DNA of 22,235 nt, from NCBI GenBank assembly GCA_964473025.1, contig CAYYMZ010000015.1, positions 1 through 22,235 on the forward strand. The letters run 5' to 3'. The stretch's first letter is position 1. Every line of letters starts with the position of its first letter. The notes beneath the pieces were generated by a model that was not told the DNA's origin, searched no databases, and was given only the letters and a program-made list of their open reading frames with translations. A program made the translations under genes and the position numbers. Shown in pieces: positions 6,884-15,649 of this stretch. The stretch comes from CAYYMZ01 sp964473025 (GTDB lineage: Bacteria; Patescibacteriota; UBA1384; DTJR01).

Positions 6884-8677
6884 TCAAACTTTCTTCTTCA
6901 AACTCCGTAATTTTTCTTCCACCAAAATAAATTCCAATTTATCTTTTGGTTTTAATTTGACTGTGCCCGTAAAGCTCACACCGCATTCATTATTTTCTTC
7001 GGCACGATTAACTTTTTCCCCGCCAATTTGAACCGATTCCGTTTTTAACTCTCCAATTTTCTCGCTATCTCTTGTGACAATAATTTTAGTCCCTGGTGAA
7101 ATGTGTCCAGATAGAACTTTTCCGCCAACAATTCCACGGTCTTTTTCATGTCGGAAAACTTTGATTACCTCCATTTTACCGGTAGTTGTTTCAACGATCT
7201 CCGGTTCCAGCATGCCTTCGAGTGCAGCCGTGATGTCATCAATGAGCTTATATATAATTTCGTATTTAGATATCTTTATCTTGTTAGTTTCCGCTAATTT
7301 TAAAACAGCCGGAGGGACTGCCACCCTAAAGGCAATGATTAGGGCGTGGCTCGGAACTGCCAGGTTTACATCTGTTTCTGTGACTGAACCCACACCATCA
7401 GAGATTATGTTGACCTTTACATCTTCGCTTGATATTTCATCCAAACTTGATTTAATTGCCTCAAGCGATCCCTTAACGTCGGCACGTAAAACAATGTTCA
7501 AATCTTTGAATTTTCCTTCTTTAACCATGCTTGATATTTCACTCAAGCCAACCCCCCGATTAATCGTCTTGACCGAATCCAGCTTCTGTTTTTTTTCGGT
7601 TATCTCTCTGGCTGTTTTTTCATCCTTGACTGCGTTTATTATCGCCCCAACCGAAGGGGTTTTTTTAAATCCCGCGATCAATACGGGATCAGCAGGCCGC
7701 GCTTCTTTTATGCGATGACCGACCCAATCTTCCATAAAGCGAATTCGGCTGAATAAATTATCGTAAATAATCATTTCGCCCGAAAGAAGAGTCCCTTCCT
7801 GAACGATTACCGTTGCGATAGGCCCCTTACCTGATTGTATTTTTGCTTCAATTACCGTTGCTTTTCCCGGCTTGTCGTATGCCGCTTTCAAATCTTCCAT
7901 GTCGGCGGTTAAAACTGTGACTTCGAGTAACTGTTCGATTCCCTCGCCGGTCTTCGCCGAGATAGGAATCATTGGTGTCTTTCCTCCCCATTCCTCAGGA
8001 ACAAGCTTATATTCCGAAAGTTCACGCTTTACCCGGTCAGCATCGGCGTCGGGTTTGTCGATTTTGTTAATTGCAACGATAATCGGGACCTTGGCGGCGC
8101 GAGCATGACTGATTGCCTCGACGGTTTGCGGTTTAACGCCGTCGTCAGCGGCTACAACCAAAATAACGATATCGGTAATATTTGCTCCTTGAGCACGCAT
8201 GGTCGAAAATGCTTCGTGTCCCGGTGTGTCTAAAAATGTGATGGATCGCTCTTCTTTTTTTCCCTTATCCTTAAATTCTATCTTGGTCTGATAGGCCCCG
8301 ATATGTTGAGTAATGCCACCTGATTCGGTTTCGATAACATCGGTCTTTCTAATCGTGTCTAAAAGCTTGGTTTTTCCGTGGTCGACGTGTCCCATGATCG
8401 TGACAACCGGTGGTCTTTTTTGTAATTTTCCGCCTTTTTCTCCAACGTTTGAAGTTTCTTCAACAACCTCGGTTTGTTTGGGTATGGCCTCGAATCCGAA
8501 CTCATCGGCAATGATCGCGGCGGTATCAAAGTCAATACTTTCATTAATAGTGGCCAAAACGCCGCTTAACATTAATTTCTTTATAATTTCCGAGGCGGGC
8601 AGATTTAAACTCTCAGCCAATGTCTTGACTGGTACGACCGGCGTAAGCTCTATTTGCGTCTTTTCGCTATTTTCCAT
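6884..8677 (-). CDS. infB: Translation initiation factor IF-2
   Basis: GTPase that brings fMet-tRNA to the 30S subunit and promotes subunit joining. A short N-terminal IF2_N domain (about residues 12-62, VKTLAESLNLPASEIIKKLM) leads almost directly into the G domain: G1 GHVDHGKT (96-103), G3 DTPGH (150-154), G4 NKID (204-207), G5 ISAKTGEG. Domains II, III and the C-terminal fMet-tRNA-binding domain follow, ending EEKLRSLKKKV. At 597 residues it is a compact bacterial form without the long linker found in E. coli. The start overlaps the end of gyrA by 11 nt, so it probably depends on gyrA translation. It is formylation-dependent in most bacteria, consistent with def/fmt in the same window. Confidence 0.97.
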   Translation of the reverse strand: MENSEKTQIELTPVVPVKTLAESLNLPASEIIKKLMLSGVLATINESIDFDTAAIIADEFGFEAIPKQTEVVEETSNVGEKGGKLQKRPPVVTIMGHVDHGKTKLLDTIRKTDVIETESGGITQHIGAYQTKIEFKDKGKKEERSITFLDTPGHEAFSTMRAQGANITDIVILVVAADDGVKPQTVEAISHARAAKVPIIVAINKIDKPDADADRVKRELSEYKLVPEEWGGKTPMIPISAKTGEGIEQLLEVTVLTADMEDLKAAYDKPGKATVIEAKIQSGKGPIATVIVQEGTLLSGEMIIYDNLFSRIRFMEDWVGHRIKEARPADPVLIAGFKKTPSVGAIINAVKDEKTAREITEKKQKLDSVKTINRGVGLSEISSMVKEGKFKDLNIVLRADVKGSLEAIKSSLDEISSEDVKVNIISDGVGSVTETDVNLAVPSHALIIAFRVAVPPAVLKLAETNKIKISKYEIIYKLIDDITAALEGMLEPEIVETTTGKMEVIKVFRHEKDRGIVGGKVLSGHISPGTKIIVTRDSEKIGELKTESVQIGGEKVNRAEENNECGVSFTGTVKLKPKDKLEFILVEEKLRSLKKKV

Positions 8678-11369
8678 TTTCCTTCCAGTAATGAATCTCT
8701 AAACCGTCATTATTCTTGCTTTTTTCTTTTACCACGTTGCCTTTCGCAACTATTTTTTCATCTTTATCGCGAACTTCTTCTGGTTTTGAGGCAATTTCGG
8801 CTATCTCTTCTTCGACTTTGGTGGCAACAGGGCTAACGGATGCAATCTTGTCGCTACTGGCTATTTTCATTAATCTTACTCCTTGGGTATCTCGCCCCAA
8901 TACCTTAGCTGACTTGAGTGGAATTCTAATAACCTGACCAAATTTTGAAACGATAATCAAATCCTGATTAATGTCGTTTGTAATTTCTGCACCGATCACC
9001 CGCCCCGTTTTTTCCGTCACCTTCGATGCTCTTACCCCGTAACCGCCGCGCTTTTGGACAGGAAAGTGTTTTATCAGATTTGTGCGCTTACCGTATCCGT
9101 TTTCAAGTACTGTAATCAAGTCATATGTTTTTGATTCGGCAGGATCTTCGTTAAATGTATTAACCGAAATGACTTCGTCGTCTGACCTTAAGCGCATTCC
9201 GATTACACCCGAAGCGCTCCTGCCCATTGGTCGGGCCTCAATTTCTTTAAATAAAATTCCGGATCCGTTTTTGGATATCATCACAACGTAGTGCTTTCCG
9301 TTCGTGATTTTAACGAATTTTAATTCGTCCTCTGCTTTTAATTTGACCGAAATTAAACCTGTTTTACGGATGTTGCGATATGCGTTGACAGCTGTTTTTT
9401 TAATTACACCGTTTTTGGTAGCGATAATAAAGAATTGATTATCAGTTTCCATTTTTTTGGGAATAACAAGGAGAGTCGTTACTTTTTCTTCCGGAGAAAT
9501 TTGAATTAAGTTAACAATTGCCTGCCCCCTTGCCTGCCGGGACGAAGATGGGATTTCGTACACCTTGGTTGAGAAAACCTTTCCTAGGTTGGTAAAGAAA
9601 TAGAGGGTATCGTGCGTAGAGGCCATCTCCATCTGGAGAACTTGATCTTCTTCTTTTGGCGTTATGCCGATGATTCCCTTACCCCCTCGCCCCTGTTTTT
9701 TATATGAGTCAATTGGAACGCGTTTGATATAGTTTCCCTGTGTTAGAGTTACAACAACCTGCTCATCAGGAATTAAATCCTCGGCCCTAAAGGAGCCAAT
9801 CTCGTGTTCTACGATCTTTGTTTTACGCTGGGTCGCATATTTTTCCCTGATTTCACCCAGCTCTTTTTTAATAATCACCAATACCTTTTTTTCATCGGCT
9901 AAAATTGCGGTGAGATAATCGATTAATTTCATCTTCTCTTTCAATTCGTCCTCTACCTTTTGGCGCTCCAGTGCGGCTAAGGCAGACAAACGCATCTCTA
10001 GAATTGCATTGGCCTGAAGGGCTGAAAACTCGAATTTTTTGATAAGATTTTTTTGTGCGTCATCTCGATTTTGAGATTTTTTGATTAAAGCTATAATCTC
10101 GTCGATATGGTCAAGGGCCTTTTTCAATCCTTCGAGAATATGGGCTCTTTCATTGGCTTTTTGCAAGTCAAATTCTGTCCTGCGCCGTACCACAATCAAA
10201 CGGTGTCCGATGAATTCCCTAAGCGCTCCCCGAAGATTTAAAACGCGTGGCTGAATCCGATCAACGAGGGCTAACATATTAATGTGAAAAGAAGTTTGCA
10301 GTTGCGTTAAGTCATATATTCTATTTAAAATCTTTTTTGGATAGGCGGTTGATTTTAGTTCGATAACAATTCGTACTGATTTTGTGCGGTCGGATTCGTC
10401 GCGTAAATCGGTAATACCTTCAAGTTTCTTTTCTTTAACGAGCGTTGCAATTTTAGTAATCAGATCTGATTTATTAACCTGGAAGGGGATTGAAGAGATA
10501 ATAATTTTGAATCCTTTTTTATCTTCCGCGATTTCCGATTCTCCACGGATAACGATTTTGCCGTGACCAGTTGCATAAGCGTTTTTGATTCCATCAACGC
10601 CAAAGATTGTGCCCCCGGTTGGGAAGTCGGGGCCCTTTACGTGCTCCATTAATTCCTCAATAGAAGCTTCCGGGTTATCAATCAGAACCGACGTTGCATC
10701 ACAAATTTCTCCCAAGTTATGAGGCGGAATATTCGTTGCCATTCCAACAGCAATACCGACAGTACCGTTTAGAAGTAGATTCGGGACTTTCGATGGAAGA
10801 ACAGTTGGTTCTTTAAGGGTGTTGTCGTAGTTTGGAGTAAAATCTACAGTATCCTTATCAATATCAGACAGCATCTCCTCGGCAATAGCGCTCATTCTCG
10901 CTTCCGTATATCTTTGTGCCGCTGCGCGATCGCCGTCCATTGAACCGAAGTTTCCCTGTCCGTCGACTAAAACGTGGTTCATTTTAAATGTTTGCGCCAT
11001 ACCGACCATCGTGTCATAAACTGCCATATCGCCGTGGGGGTGATATTTTCCCAAAACTTCTCCGACAATTTTAGATGATTTTGTAAATTTGGATGAATGC
11101 GTTTGCCCCATCTCACCCATTCCGTAGATAATTCGTCTGTGTACCGGTTTTAAACCGTCTCTCGCATCAGGCAGGGCTCGCGCAACAATAACGCTCATCG
11201 CATAATCAAGATAGGACTGCTCAACCTCGTCGGTGATTATTCTCTTGGTAACATCACCAATACCATCTTTCACGGCTGGCAGCTCTTTCTTTTCGTGTTT
11301 TTTCGCGCCATCCTCATTGGACGGTTTGGGCATATTTTCTATTGGTTCTTCTTTTTCGTCTTTTATCAT
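8667..11369 (-). CDS. gyrA: DNA gyrase subunit A
   Basis: Breakage-reunion subunit of gyrase, which introduces negative supercoils. The 900-residue protein has a charged extra N-terminus (about 37 residues), then the winged-helix/tower region with catalytic Tyr154 in AAAQRYTEARM, a long coiled coil and the C-terminal beta-pinwheel. The GyrA box is present as QGRGGKG in the first blade, which favours gyrase over topoisomerase IV. A variable acidic/basic tail of about 45 residues closes the protein. At the quinolone-contact helix it reads HPHGDMAVYD: Met115 takes the place of Ser83 of E. coli while Asp119 (Asp87) is kept. No good SD precedes the ATG. It follows gyrB and the micro-ORF and overlaps infB by 11 nt. 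Confidence 0.97.
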   Translation of the reverse strand: MIKDEKEEPIENMPKPSNEDGAKKHEKKELPAVKDGIGDVTKRIITDEVEQSYLDYAMSVIVARALPDARDGLKPVHRRIIYGMGEMGQTHSSKFTKSSKIVGEVLGKYHPHGDMAVYDTMVGMAQTFKMNHVLVDGQGNFGSMDGDRAAAQRYTEARMSAIAEEMLSDIDKDTVDFTPNYDNTLKEPTVLPSKVPNLLLNGTVGIAVGMATNIPPHNLGEICDATSVLIDNPEASIEELMEHVKGPDFPTGGTIFGVDGIKNAYATGHGKIVIRGESEIAEDKKGFKIIISSIPFQVNKSDLITKIATLVKEKKLEGITDLRDESDRTKSVRIVIELKSTAYPKKILNRIYDLTQLQTSFHINMLALVDRIQPRVLNLRGALREFIGHRLIVVRRRTEFDLQKANERAHILEGLKKALDHIDEIIALIKKSQNRDDAQKNLIKKFEFSALQANAILEMRLSALAALERQKVEDELKEKMKLIDYLTAILADEKKVLVIIKKELGEIREKYATQRKTKIVEHEIGSFRAEDLIPDEQVVVTLTQGNYIKRVPIDSYKKQGRGGKGIIGITPKEEDQVLQMEMASTHDTLYFFTNLGKVFSTKVYEIPSSSRQARGQAIVNLIQISPEEKVTTLLVIPKKMETDNQFFIIATKNGVIKKTAVNAYRNIRKTGLISVKLKAEDELKFVKITNGKHYVVMISKNGSGILFKEIEARPMGRSASGVIGMRLRSDDEVISVNTFNEDPAESKTYDLITVLENGYGKRTNLIKHFPVQKRGGYGVRASKVTEKTGRVIGAEITNDINQDLIIVSKFGQVIRIPLKSAKVLGRDTQGVRLMKIASSDKIASVSPVATKVEEEIAEIASKPEEVRDKDEKIVAKGNVVKEKSKNNDGLEIHYWKENGK

Positions 11370-11390
11370 ATTCTTGTTTAGCGATTTGTT

Positions 11391-11534
11391 TTAAACGTCA
11401 AGATTTGAGACTGTTTTTGCCTTTGTTTGCCCACCGCCAATCTTACTAAAAAAGGGACTTCGTCCTCTACTCTCAGTGCGATTTATGGCGGACTGCACGT
11501 AACCTTTCGATTTTTCAGACATTACTTGGTTCAT
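11391..11534 (-). CDS. 47-codon micro-ORF ending in a copy of the GyrB C-terminal tail
   Basis: Open frame from ATG (11534-11532) to TAA (11393-11391), starting 3 nt after the gyrB stop and in the same frame as gyrB. The product begins MNQVMSEKSKGYVQSAINR, has a basic/serine-rich middle, and ends QTKAKTVSNLDV. Those last 12 residues equal the GyrB C-terminus (QTKAKTVSNLDI) except for Ile to Val. The first 35 residues resemble nothing I know. There is no SD; translation would rely on re-initiation after gyrB. It may be a real small protein mimicking the GyrB tail, or not a gene at all but the leftover original 3' end of gyrB after an insertion. The gap down to gyrA is only 21 nt. Confidence 0.4.
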   Translation of the reverse strand: MNQVMSEKSKGYVQSAINRTESRGRSPFFSKIGGGQTKAKTVSNLDV

Positions 11535-11576
11535 AATTTATATATCTAAATTCGAGACTGTTTTTGCCTTTGTTTG
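11391..11576 (-). repeat. Direct repeat of the gyrB 3' end (possible attachment-site scar)
   Basis: The last 12 codons plus stop of gyrB (11538-11576) recur at 11391-11429, offset by exactly 147 nt. Bases 11407-11429 and 11554-11576 are identical (23 nt). After that, the codons differ as TCG/TCA, TTA/CTT, GAT/GAC (all synonymous), AAT is shared, and ATA/GTT is Ile/Val; both end in TAA. A further short match (11 nt with one mismatch, 11454-11464 against 11596-11606) lies upstream but at a different distance, 35 against 30 nt. A core of perfect identity followed by a tail that keeps only the protein sequence is what integration at a gene 3' end leaves behind. Confidence 0.75.
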
Positions 11577-13484
11577 GATGAAACGTTTGCGCGGGGGGAC
11601 TTCATCTCCCATTAGCATCGAGAAAACCTCATCGGTATGTTCGGCATCCTCAATGGTTACCTGCATCATTTTACGGGTTTCCGGGTTCATGGTAGTTTCC
11701 CACAGTTGCGTCGGGTTCATTTCGCCCAAACCTTTATATCTTTGAATATTATATTTACCGTCTTTTGCATTAATCTTGGCAATTAATTTGTCTTTTTCGC
11801 TATCCGTATATACATAGTTTTTTTCCTTTCCTGATTGGATGAGGTAAAGGGGTGGTTGAGCGATGTAGACATACCCCTTGTCAATTATTTCCTTGAAGTG
11901 GCGGAAAAGTAAAGTTAAGAGAAGCGTTCTAATGTGCGACCCGTCAACGTCAGCATCGGTCATAATGATAATTCTGTGATAACGGATTCTGTCGATATTT
12001 AATTCCTCGCCAATTCCTGCGCCCATTGCAACGATGAGTGCTTTAATTTCCTCTGAAGACAGCATTCTATCTAACCGGGCGCGCTCGACATTTAATATTT
12101 TGCCTTTGAGAGGCAAAATTGCCTGAAATGCACGGTCCCTTCCCTGTTTTGCAGAACCTCCGGCGGAGTCGCCCTCAACGATATAGAGCTCGCACTTGGC
12201 CGGGTCTTTTTGTGAACAGTCAGCAAGCTTTCCAGGCAAAGTCATTCCCTCCAGCGCCCCTTTTCTGATAACCGTGTCTCGTGCGGCGCGTGCGGCTTGC
12301 CGGGCTCTTGCCGAAAGCGAGATTTTTTCAACAATTTTTTTGGCCTCACTTGGATGCTCTTCGAAAAATTGCGATAGACCTGCGGTTATAACTGACTCAA
12401 CAAAGCCCTTCATCTCCGGATTTCCAAGCTTTGCTTTTGTCTGTCCTTCGAATTGCGGATCAGTCAATTTCACAGAAATAATAGCCGTTAAACCTTCGCG
12501 CGCATCATCACCGGCCAAAACACCTTCGACGCCCTTTATCAGGTCATTTTTCTTTGCATAGTCATTAATCGCTCTGGTTAAGGCCGTTTTGAAACCAGTT
12601 AAATGTGTACCGCCTTCGATAGTGGCAATGTTGTTTGCGAATGAATAAGTATGCTCGTTAAAGTCGTTCGTGTAGGATAATGAGGCCTCAACCGATGCGT
12701 TTTCGGATTGTTTCGCAATATATATCGGGGGATCAATAAGGGAGGTTTTGTTAACGTTTAAATGTTTAACGAAGGCATTGATTCCTCCCTCAAAATAAAA
12801 TGTAACTTTTTGTTCGGCTTCTTTTTCTCTTAAATCACGCACCGTGATTTTAACACCGCGGGTCAGATATGCTTGCTGTCTCGAGCGTTCGGCCACAGTC
12901 CTAAAACCAAAATTAATATCGTCAAATATTTCTGAATCAGCGGTAAAGGTAATGGTTGTCCCAACTTCTTTTGTTGTTCCAACTTCCTTCACAGGGCCCT
13001 TTGTTTTACCTCGGGAATATTCTTGCTGATAAACTTTTCCGTTTCGTCGCACCTCTGCCAAAAGATAACTTGAAAGGGCATTAACCACCGAAACACCGAC
13101 TCCATGCAGTCCTCCCGACACCTTGTAACCTTCTCCGCCGAATTTCCCGCCGGCATGCAGTTTTGTGAGTACCGTTTCAAGGGCTGAAGTTTTGGTCTGA
13201 GAGTGGATATCAACTGGAATACCACGGCCATTGTCAGTAATTTTTACTTGGTTTTGAGGTAAAATTTCGATAACAATTTTGTTTGCATATCCGGCCATTG
13301 CCTCGTCAATAGAGTTATCAAGCACCTCCCAAACAAGGTGATGCAACCCTTCGATTCCGGTACCACCAATATACATTCCGGGCCTGCGCCTAACAGGCTC
13401 AAGTCCCTCTAGGACCGAGATGTCTTTAGCAGTATATGATTTTTTTTCTTCTTCCATTTTTTTCAAAATTAAACTTTCCGCCAT
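11538..13484 (-). CDS. gyrB: DNA gyrase subunit B
   Basis: ATPase subunit of gyrase, 648 residues. The GHKL ATPase domain shows EVLDNSIDEAMAGY, DNGRGIPV and GGLHGVGVSVVNALS. The TOPRIM domain shows EGDSAGGSAKQGRDR (near residue 433) and DADVDGSH (near 511), the Mg-binding acidic residues. The C-terminus KRFIQTKAKTVSNLDI matches the family's usual NLD(I/V) ending. Length fits the short, non-gamma-proteobacterial form. The start at 13484 is taken because an extended -10 lies 26 nt ahead of the inferred transcript start; Met10 (13457) is an alternative. An SD-like AGAGGTGG lies rather far upstream (13508-13501). First gene of the gyrB-gyrA-infB-cdaA-ybbR run. Confidence 0.97.
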   Translation of the reverse strand: MAESLILKKMEEEKKSYTAKDISVLEGLEPVRRRPGMYIGGTGIEGLHHLVWEVLDNSIDEAMAGYANKIVIEILPQNQVKITDNGRGIPVDIHSQTKTSALETVLTKLHAGGKFGGEGYKVSGGLHGVGVSVVNALSSYLLAEVRRNGKVYQQEYSRGKTKGPVKEVGTTKEVGTTITFTADSEIFDDINFGFRTVAERSRQQAYLTRGVKITVRDLREKEAEQKVTFYFEGGINAFVKHLNVNKTSLIDPPIYIAKQSENASVEASLSYTNDFNEHTYSFANNIATIEGGTHLTGFKTALTRAINDYAKKNDLIKGVEGVLAGDDAREGLTAIISVKLTDPQFEGQTKAKLGNPEMKGFVESVITAGLSQFFEEHPSEAKKIVEKISLSARARQAARAARDTVIRKGALEGMTLPGKLADCSQKDPAKCELYIVEGDSAGGSAKQGRDRAFQAILPLKGKILNVERARLDRMLSSEEIKALIVAMGAGIGEELNIDRIRYHRIIIMTDADVDGSHIRTLLLTLLFRHFKEIIDKGYVYIAQPPLYLIQSGKEKNYVYTDSEKDKLIAKINAKDGKYNIQRYKGLGEMNPTQLWETTMNPETRKMMQVTIEDAEHTDEVFSMLMGDEVPPRKRFIQTKAKTVSNLDI

Positions 13485-13516
13485 TCAAAATGCGACCCGA
13501 ACCACCTCTAGAGCAT

Positions 13517-13545
13517 ATTATAACAGATTAATAGTCGTATTTAAA
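13517..13545 (-). promoter_or_regulatory. Promoter of the gyrB operon
   Basis: Minus-strand TGTTATAAT gives an extended -10 with a perfect TATAAT at 13522-13517. A partial -35 TTTAAA (four of six) lies at 13545-13540 with a 17-bp spacer. Expected start near 13510, giving a leader of about 26 nt that carries AGAGGTGG. It occupies most of the 79-nt gap after the DUF4012 gene, for which I see no terminator. Confidence 0.6.
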
Positions 13546-13563
13546 GTGCTTGAGAGCGGAAAT

Positions 13564-15015
13564 TTAAGGCAAAATTAGAACGGTGTTTTCGTTTTTTCCA
13601 CTAAACAACTGTTTACCCAGAGCGTCAATTTCAAGATAATCATCAAGTGTTCCGGGTTGCTTTTGAACAACTAGCTGATAGTTTCCGATACTCTCTTGCC
13701 CAACGGGAAGTTCGTATTCTAAAACGGCTGTTTTTGTCTCGCCCGGTCCGGTCGAAAACCAAAAGCCAAAGGTTGCTTTGTCTGTTTCTGAGTTTTCTTC
13801 TACTTGATCTGTAATGTCTTTTGAGTCAAGCGATGCTGAAATTAGCCGTGAGCCGATCGGTACGACCGCTCGGGTATAATTTCTATTTAGAACTTCCGGG
13901 TAAAGACCGCCGAGAAAGGTTCGGCTAATAGTCAACGTTGAATGTATTTTTTCACCGTCTTGGCCTACTCGATAGTCTATTTTCTGAACGATATTAAGTG
14001 ATGTTTTGTTGCCGTTTAAGTTTGCGTTATTAATTTGCAAATAGTCGCAGCGGTATGATTTTGATTCTCCGGAAATACCAAGCTTGCGGACGGTATTCTC
14101 CTGTTTTTCGTCATTAAAATACGCAAGTATTCTGCCTTGCCCAAACTGTTTGAGGAGAAATTTATAAAGTGTGAGACGAGGCAGATTTTTGGTCTTTTCA
14201 ATAATTTGAGGAGCAATATCCATCAAAATTGTTTTTGGTTCATTGATTTTTATATTTTGGGGATTATCCCAATACTCAATATCTATTTTTCTTGACATCA
14301 CTTCCGTAAAATTTTCACTTGTTATGACCGTCTCGTCTTTTGCTTCAATCGATCCCGTTAATTTCAGCAGATCGATTATGGATAATGAGGATACGGCGAT
14401 GACTGCGTCCGAGTCCCTGTCCCAGCCCTGACCGAAATACCACTCAATTGTTTTGGCGGCTTGAGGAAAATCAATTGCCCAGTTCGCATTTACAAAGCTT
14501 TGGGGCCGATCCGGCCACGTTTCCTTCATCGGGGTGGGTAAGTCAACGCTAGTTTCAGCTAAAAGGGGATTATCTTTTTTGTAAGGATTTGTTTCAAAAT
14601 AAAGCGAACTATCAGCAAGATCTGATCCAACGTCTAGATACGCGAAGCTTCCCCAGAATCCGCCAGTCGGTCTAAGCTCGGCCGAGTTTTGGAAACCAAT
14701 CAAAACCTTCTGATTTCTCATTGACTCGGCTAAGCGTAGGAGGTTATAAAGCTTAGAATCAATAAAAATAGTTATTATAAGCGCGACAAAAATAACGAAG
14801 GGCAGAGCGTAGATGAGATAATTCTTTCTCTTCTTGTCTTTTCCAATCTGAATTTTTTGGGCCGAGCGTTCCTTGTATTTGGCTTGAACGCGCGACCTTT
14901 TATGAAGATAGCTAAAATCGAGTCCTCTTAACTTTTTCCTTTTAGAACTGGTTCGTTCGGATTCTTCGTATTCCGCTGGTTCTTCTTTAGATTTATTTTT
15001 TATTTCGGCCGTCAT
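13564..15015 (-). CDS. DUF4012 membrane-anchored protein
   Basis: A 483-residue protein with a highly charged cytoplasmic N-terminus (residues 1-65), one membrane helix (about 66-85) and a large outside domain. The stretch VLIGFQNSAELRPTGGFWGS (104-123) is the hallmark of the DUF4012 family, found in actinobacteria, Chloroflexi and Patescibacteria, often in polysaccharide or cell-wall loci. The biochemical role of DUF4012 is not established. Here it ends an operon of sugar phosphotransferase, GT4 and Wzz-like genes (3-nt gap to the last), so a part in assembling or attaching a surface polysaccharide is inferred from context only. Confidence 0.8.
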   Translation of the reverse strand: MTAEIKNKSKEEPAEYEESERTSSKRKKLRGLDFSYLHKRSRVQAKYKERSAQKIQIGKDKKRKNYLIYALPFVIFVALIITIFIDSKLYNLLRLAESMRNQKVLIGFQNSAELRPTGGFWGSFAYLDVGSDLADSSLYFETNPYKKDNPLLAETSVDLPTPMKETWPDRPQSFVNANWAIDFPQAAKTIEWYFGQGWDRDSDAVIAVSSLSIIDLLKLTGSIEAKDETVITSENFTEVMSRKIDIEYWDNPQNIKINEPKTILMDIAPQIIEKTKNLPRLTLYKFLLKQFGQGRILAYFNDEKQENTVRKLGISGESKSYRCDYLQINNANLNGNKTSLNIVQKIDYRVGQDGEKIHSTLTISRTFLGGLYPEVLNRNYTRAVVPIGSRLISASLDSKDITDQVEENSETDKATFGFWFSTGPGETKTAVLEYELPVGQESIGNYQLVVQKQPGTLDDYLEIDALGKQLFSGKNENTVLILP

Positions 15016-15018
15016 TTA

Positions 15019-15639
15019 TTATTTGCGCAGCGACTCCCTGAGGAAGATGAAACTTAAACCGACGAATAATGCGGCAAAAATCGCAATGAGGACGTTGATT
15101 GTGTATGTCTTGGGAATTTCAACCACAACCGGTTCACCCGAAATCGAATTAAAGTCAGCGCTGGTATCAACCTTATTATATTGTTGAACTTTATCTTCAA
15201 GAACAATAACCGCCCCCTTGACCAATTTTTTTGCTTTTTCTTGGTCGGTCGAGGTGTAGCTTATATCGATAACTGCTGAAGTAGCAAGTTTCTTTTTGGC
15301 GGTGAAGACCTTAGCGAGCGTTTTTGCGTCTCCGCTTGGTAGGGGGTAACCAGCATCCTTAAATACCTCGGCAACGGTCGAAGATGAAGACAGCCATCCT
15401 AGCATATTATCTGATAAGCTGCTGGCGGCTAGCCCTGAATAATAGCTGTCGTATTGATAGTAACTCACCTTGAGTTGGTCCTGCTGCTGAGACCTGACAA
15501 CTTCAAGTGTTGCAGACGATTCAAAAGTTGCCGCTTTGTTAGCGGTGAATAAATAAGTTGTGATAATAAAAACCAAAACAATTCCTATCAAAAGAACACC
15601 ATTTTTCTTGATAATTGCGGCGTAGTCCTTTATGTCCAT
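15019..15639 (-). CDS. Wzz-like polysaccharide chain-length determinant (no kinase domain)
   Basis: A 206-residue protein with the layout of polysaccharide co-polymerases: a membrane helix near the N-terminus (about residues 14-31), an outside domain rich in Gln, Ser and Tyr, and a second helix near the C-terminus (about 178-199) followed by the short basic end RESLRK. The opening MDIKDYAAIIKKNGVLLIGI is typical for Wzz-type proteins. There is no tyrosine kinase domain and none is encoded next to it. A good SD (AAGGAG, 6-7 nt before the ATG) is present. Location after a polyprenyl-phosphate sugar transferase and GT4 supports control of surface polysaccharide length. Confidence 0.78.
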   Translation of the reverse strand: MDIKDYAAIIKKNGVLLIGIVLVFIITTYLFTANKAATFESSATLEVVRSQQQDQLKVSYYQYDSYYSGLAASSLSDNMLGWLSSSSTVAEVFKDAGYPLPSGDAKTLAKVFTAKKKLATSAVIDISYTSTDQEKAKKLVKGAVIVLEDKVQQYNKVDTSADFNSISGEPVVVEIPKTYTINVLIAIFAALFVGLSFIFLRESLRK

Positions 15640-15649
15640 CCTAACTCCT

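Noticed and set aside
7074..7718. Long plus-strand open frame opposite infB
   Set aside because: It is the antisense of a clear IF-2 gene, with no SD and no recognisable protein; typical shadow frame.
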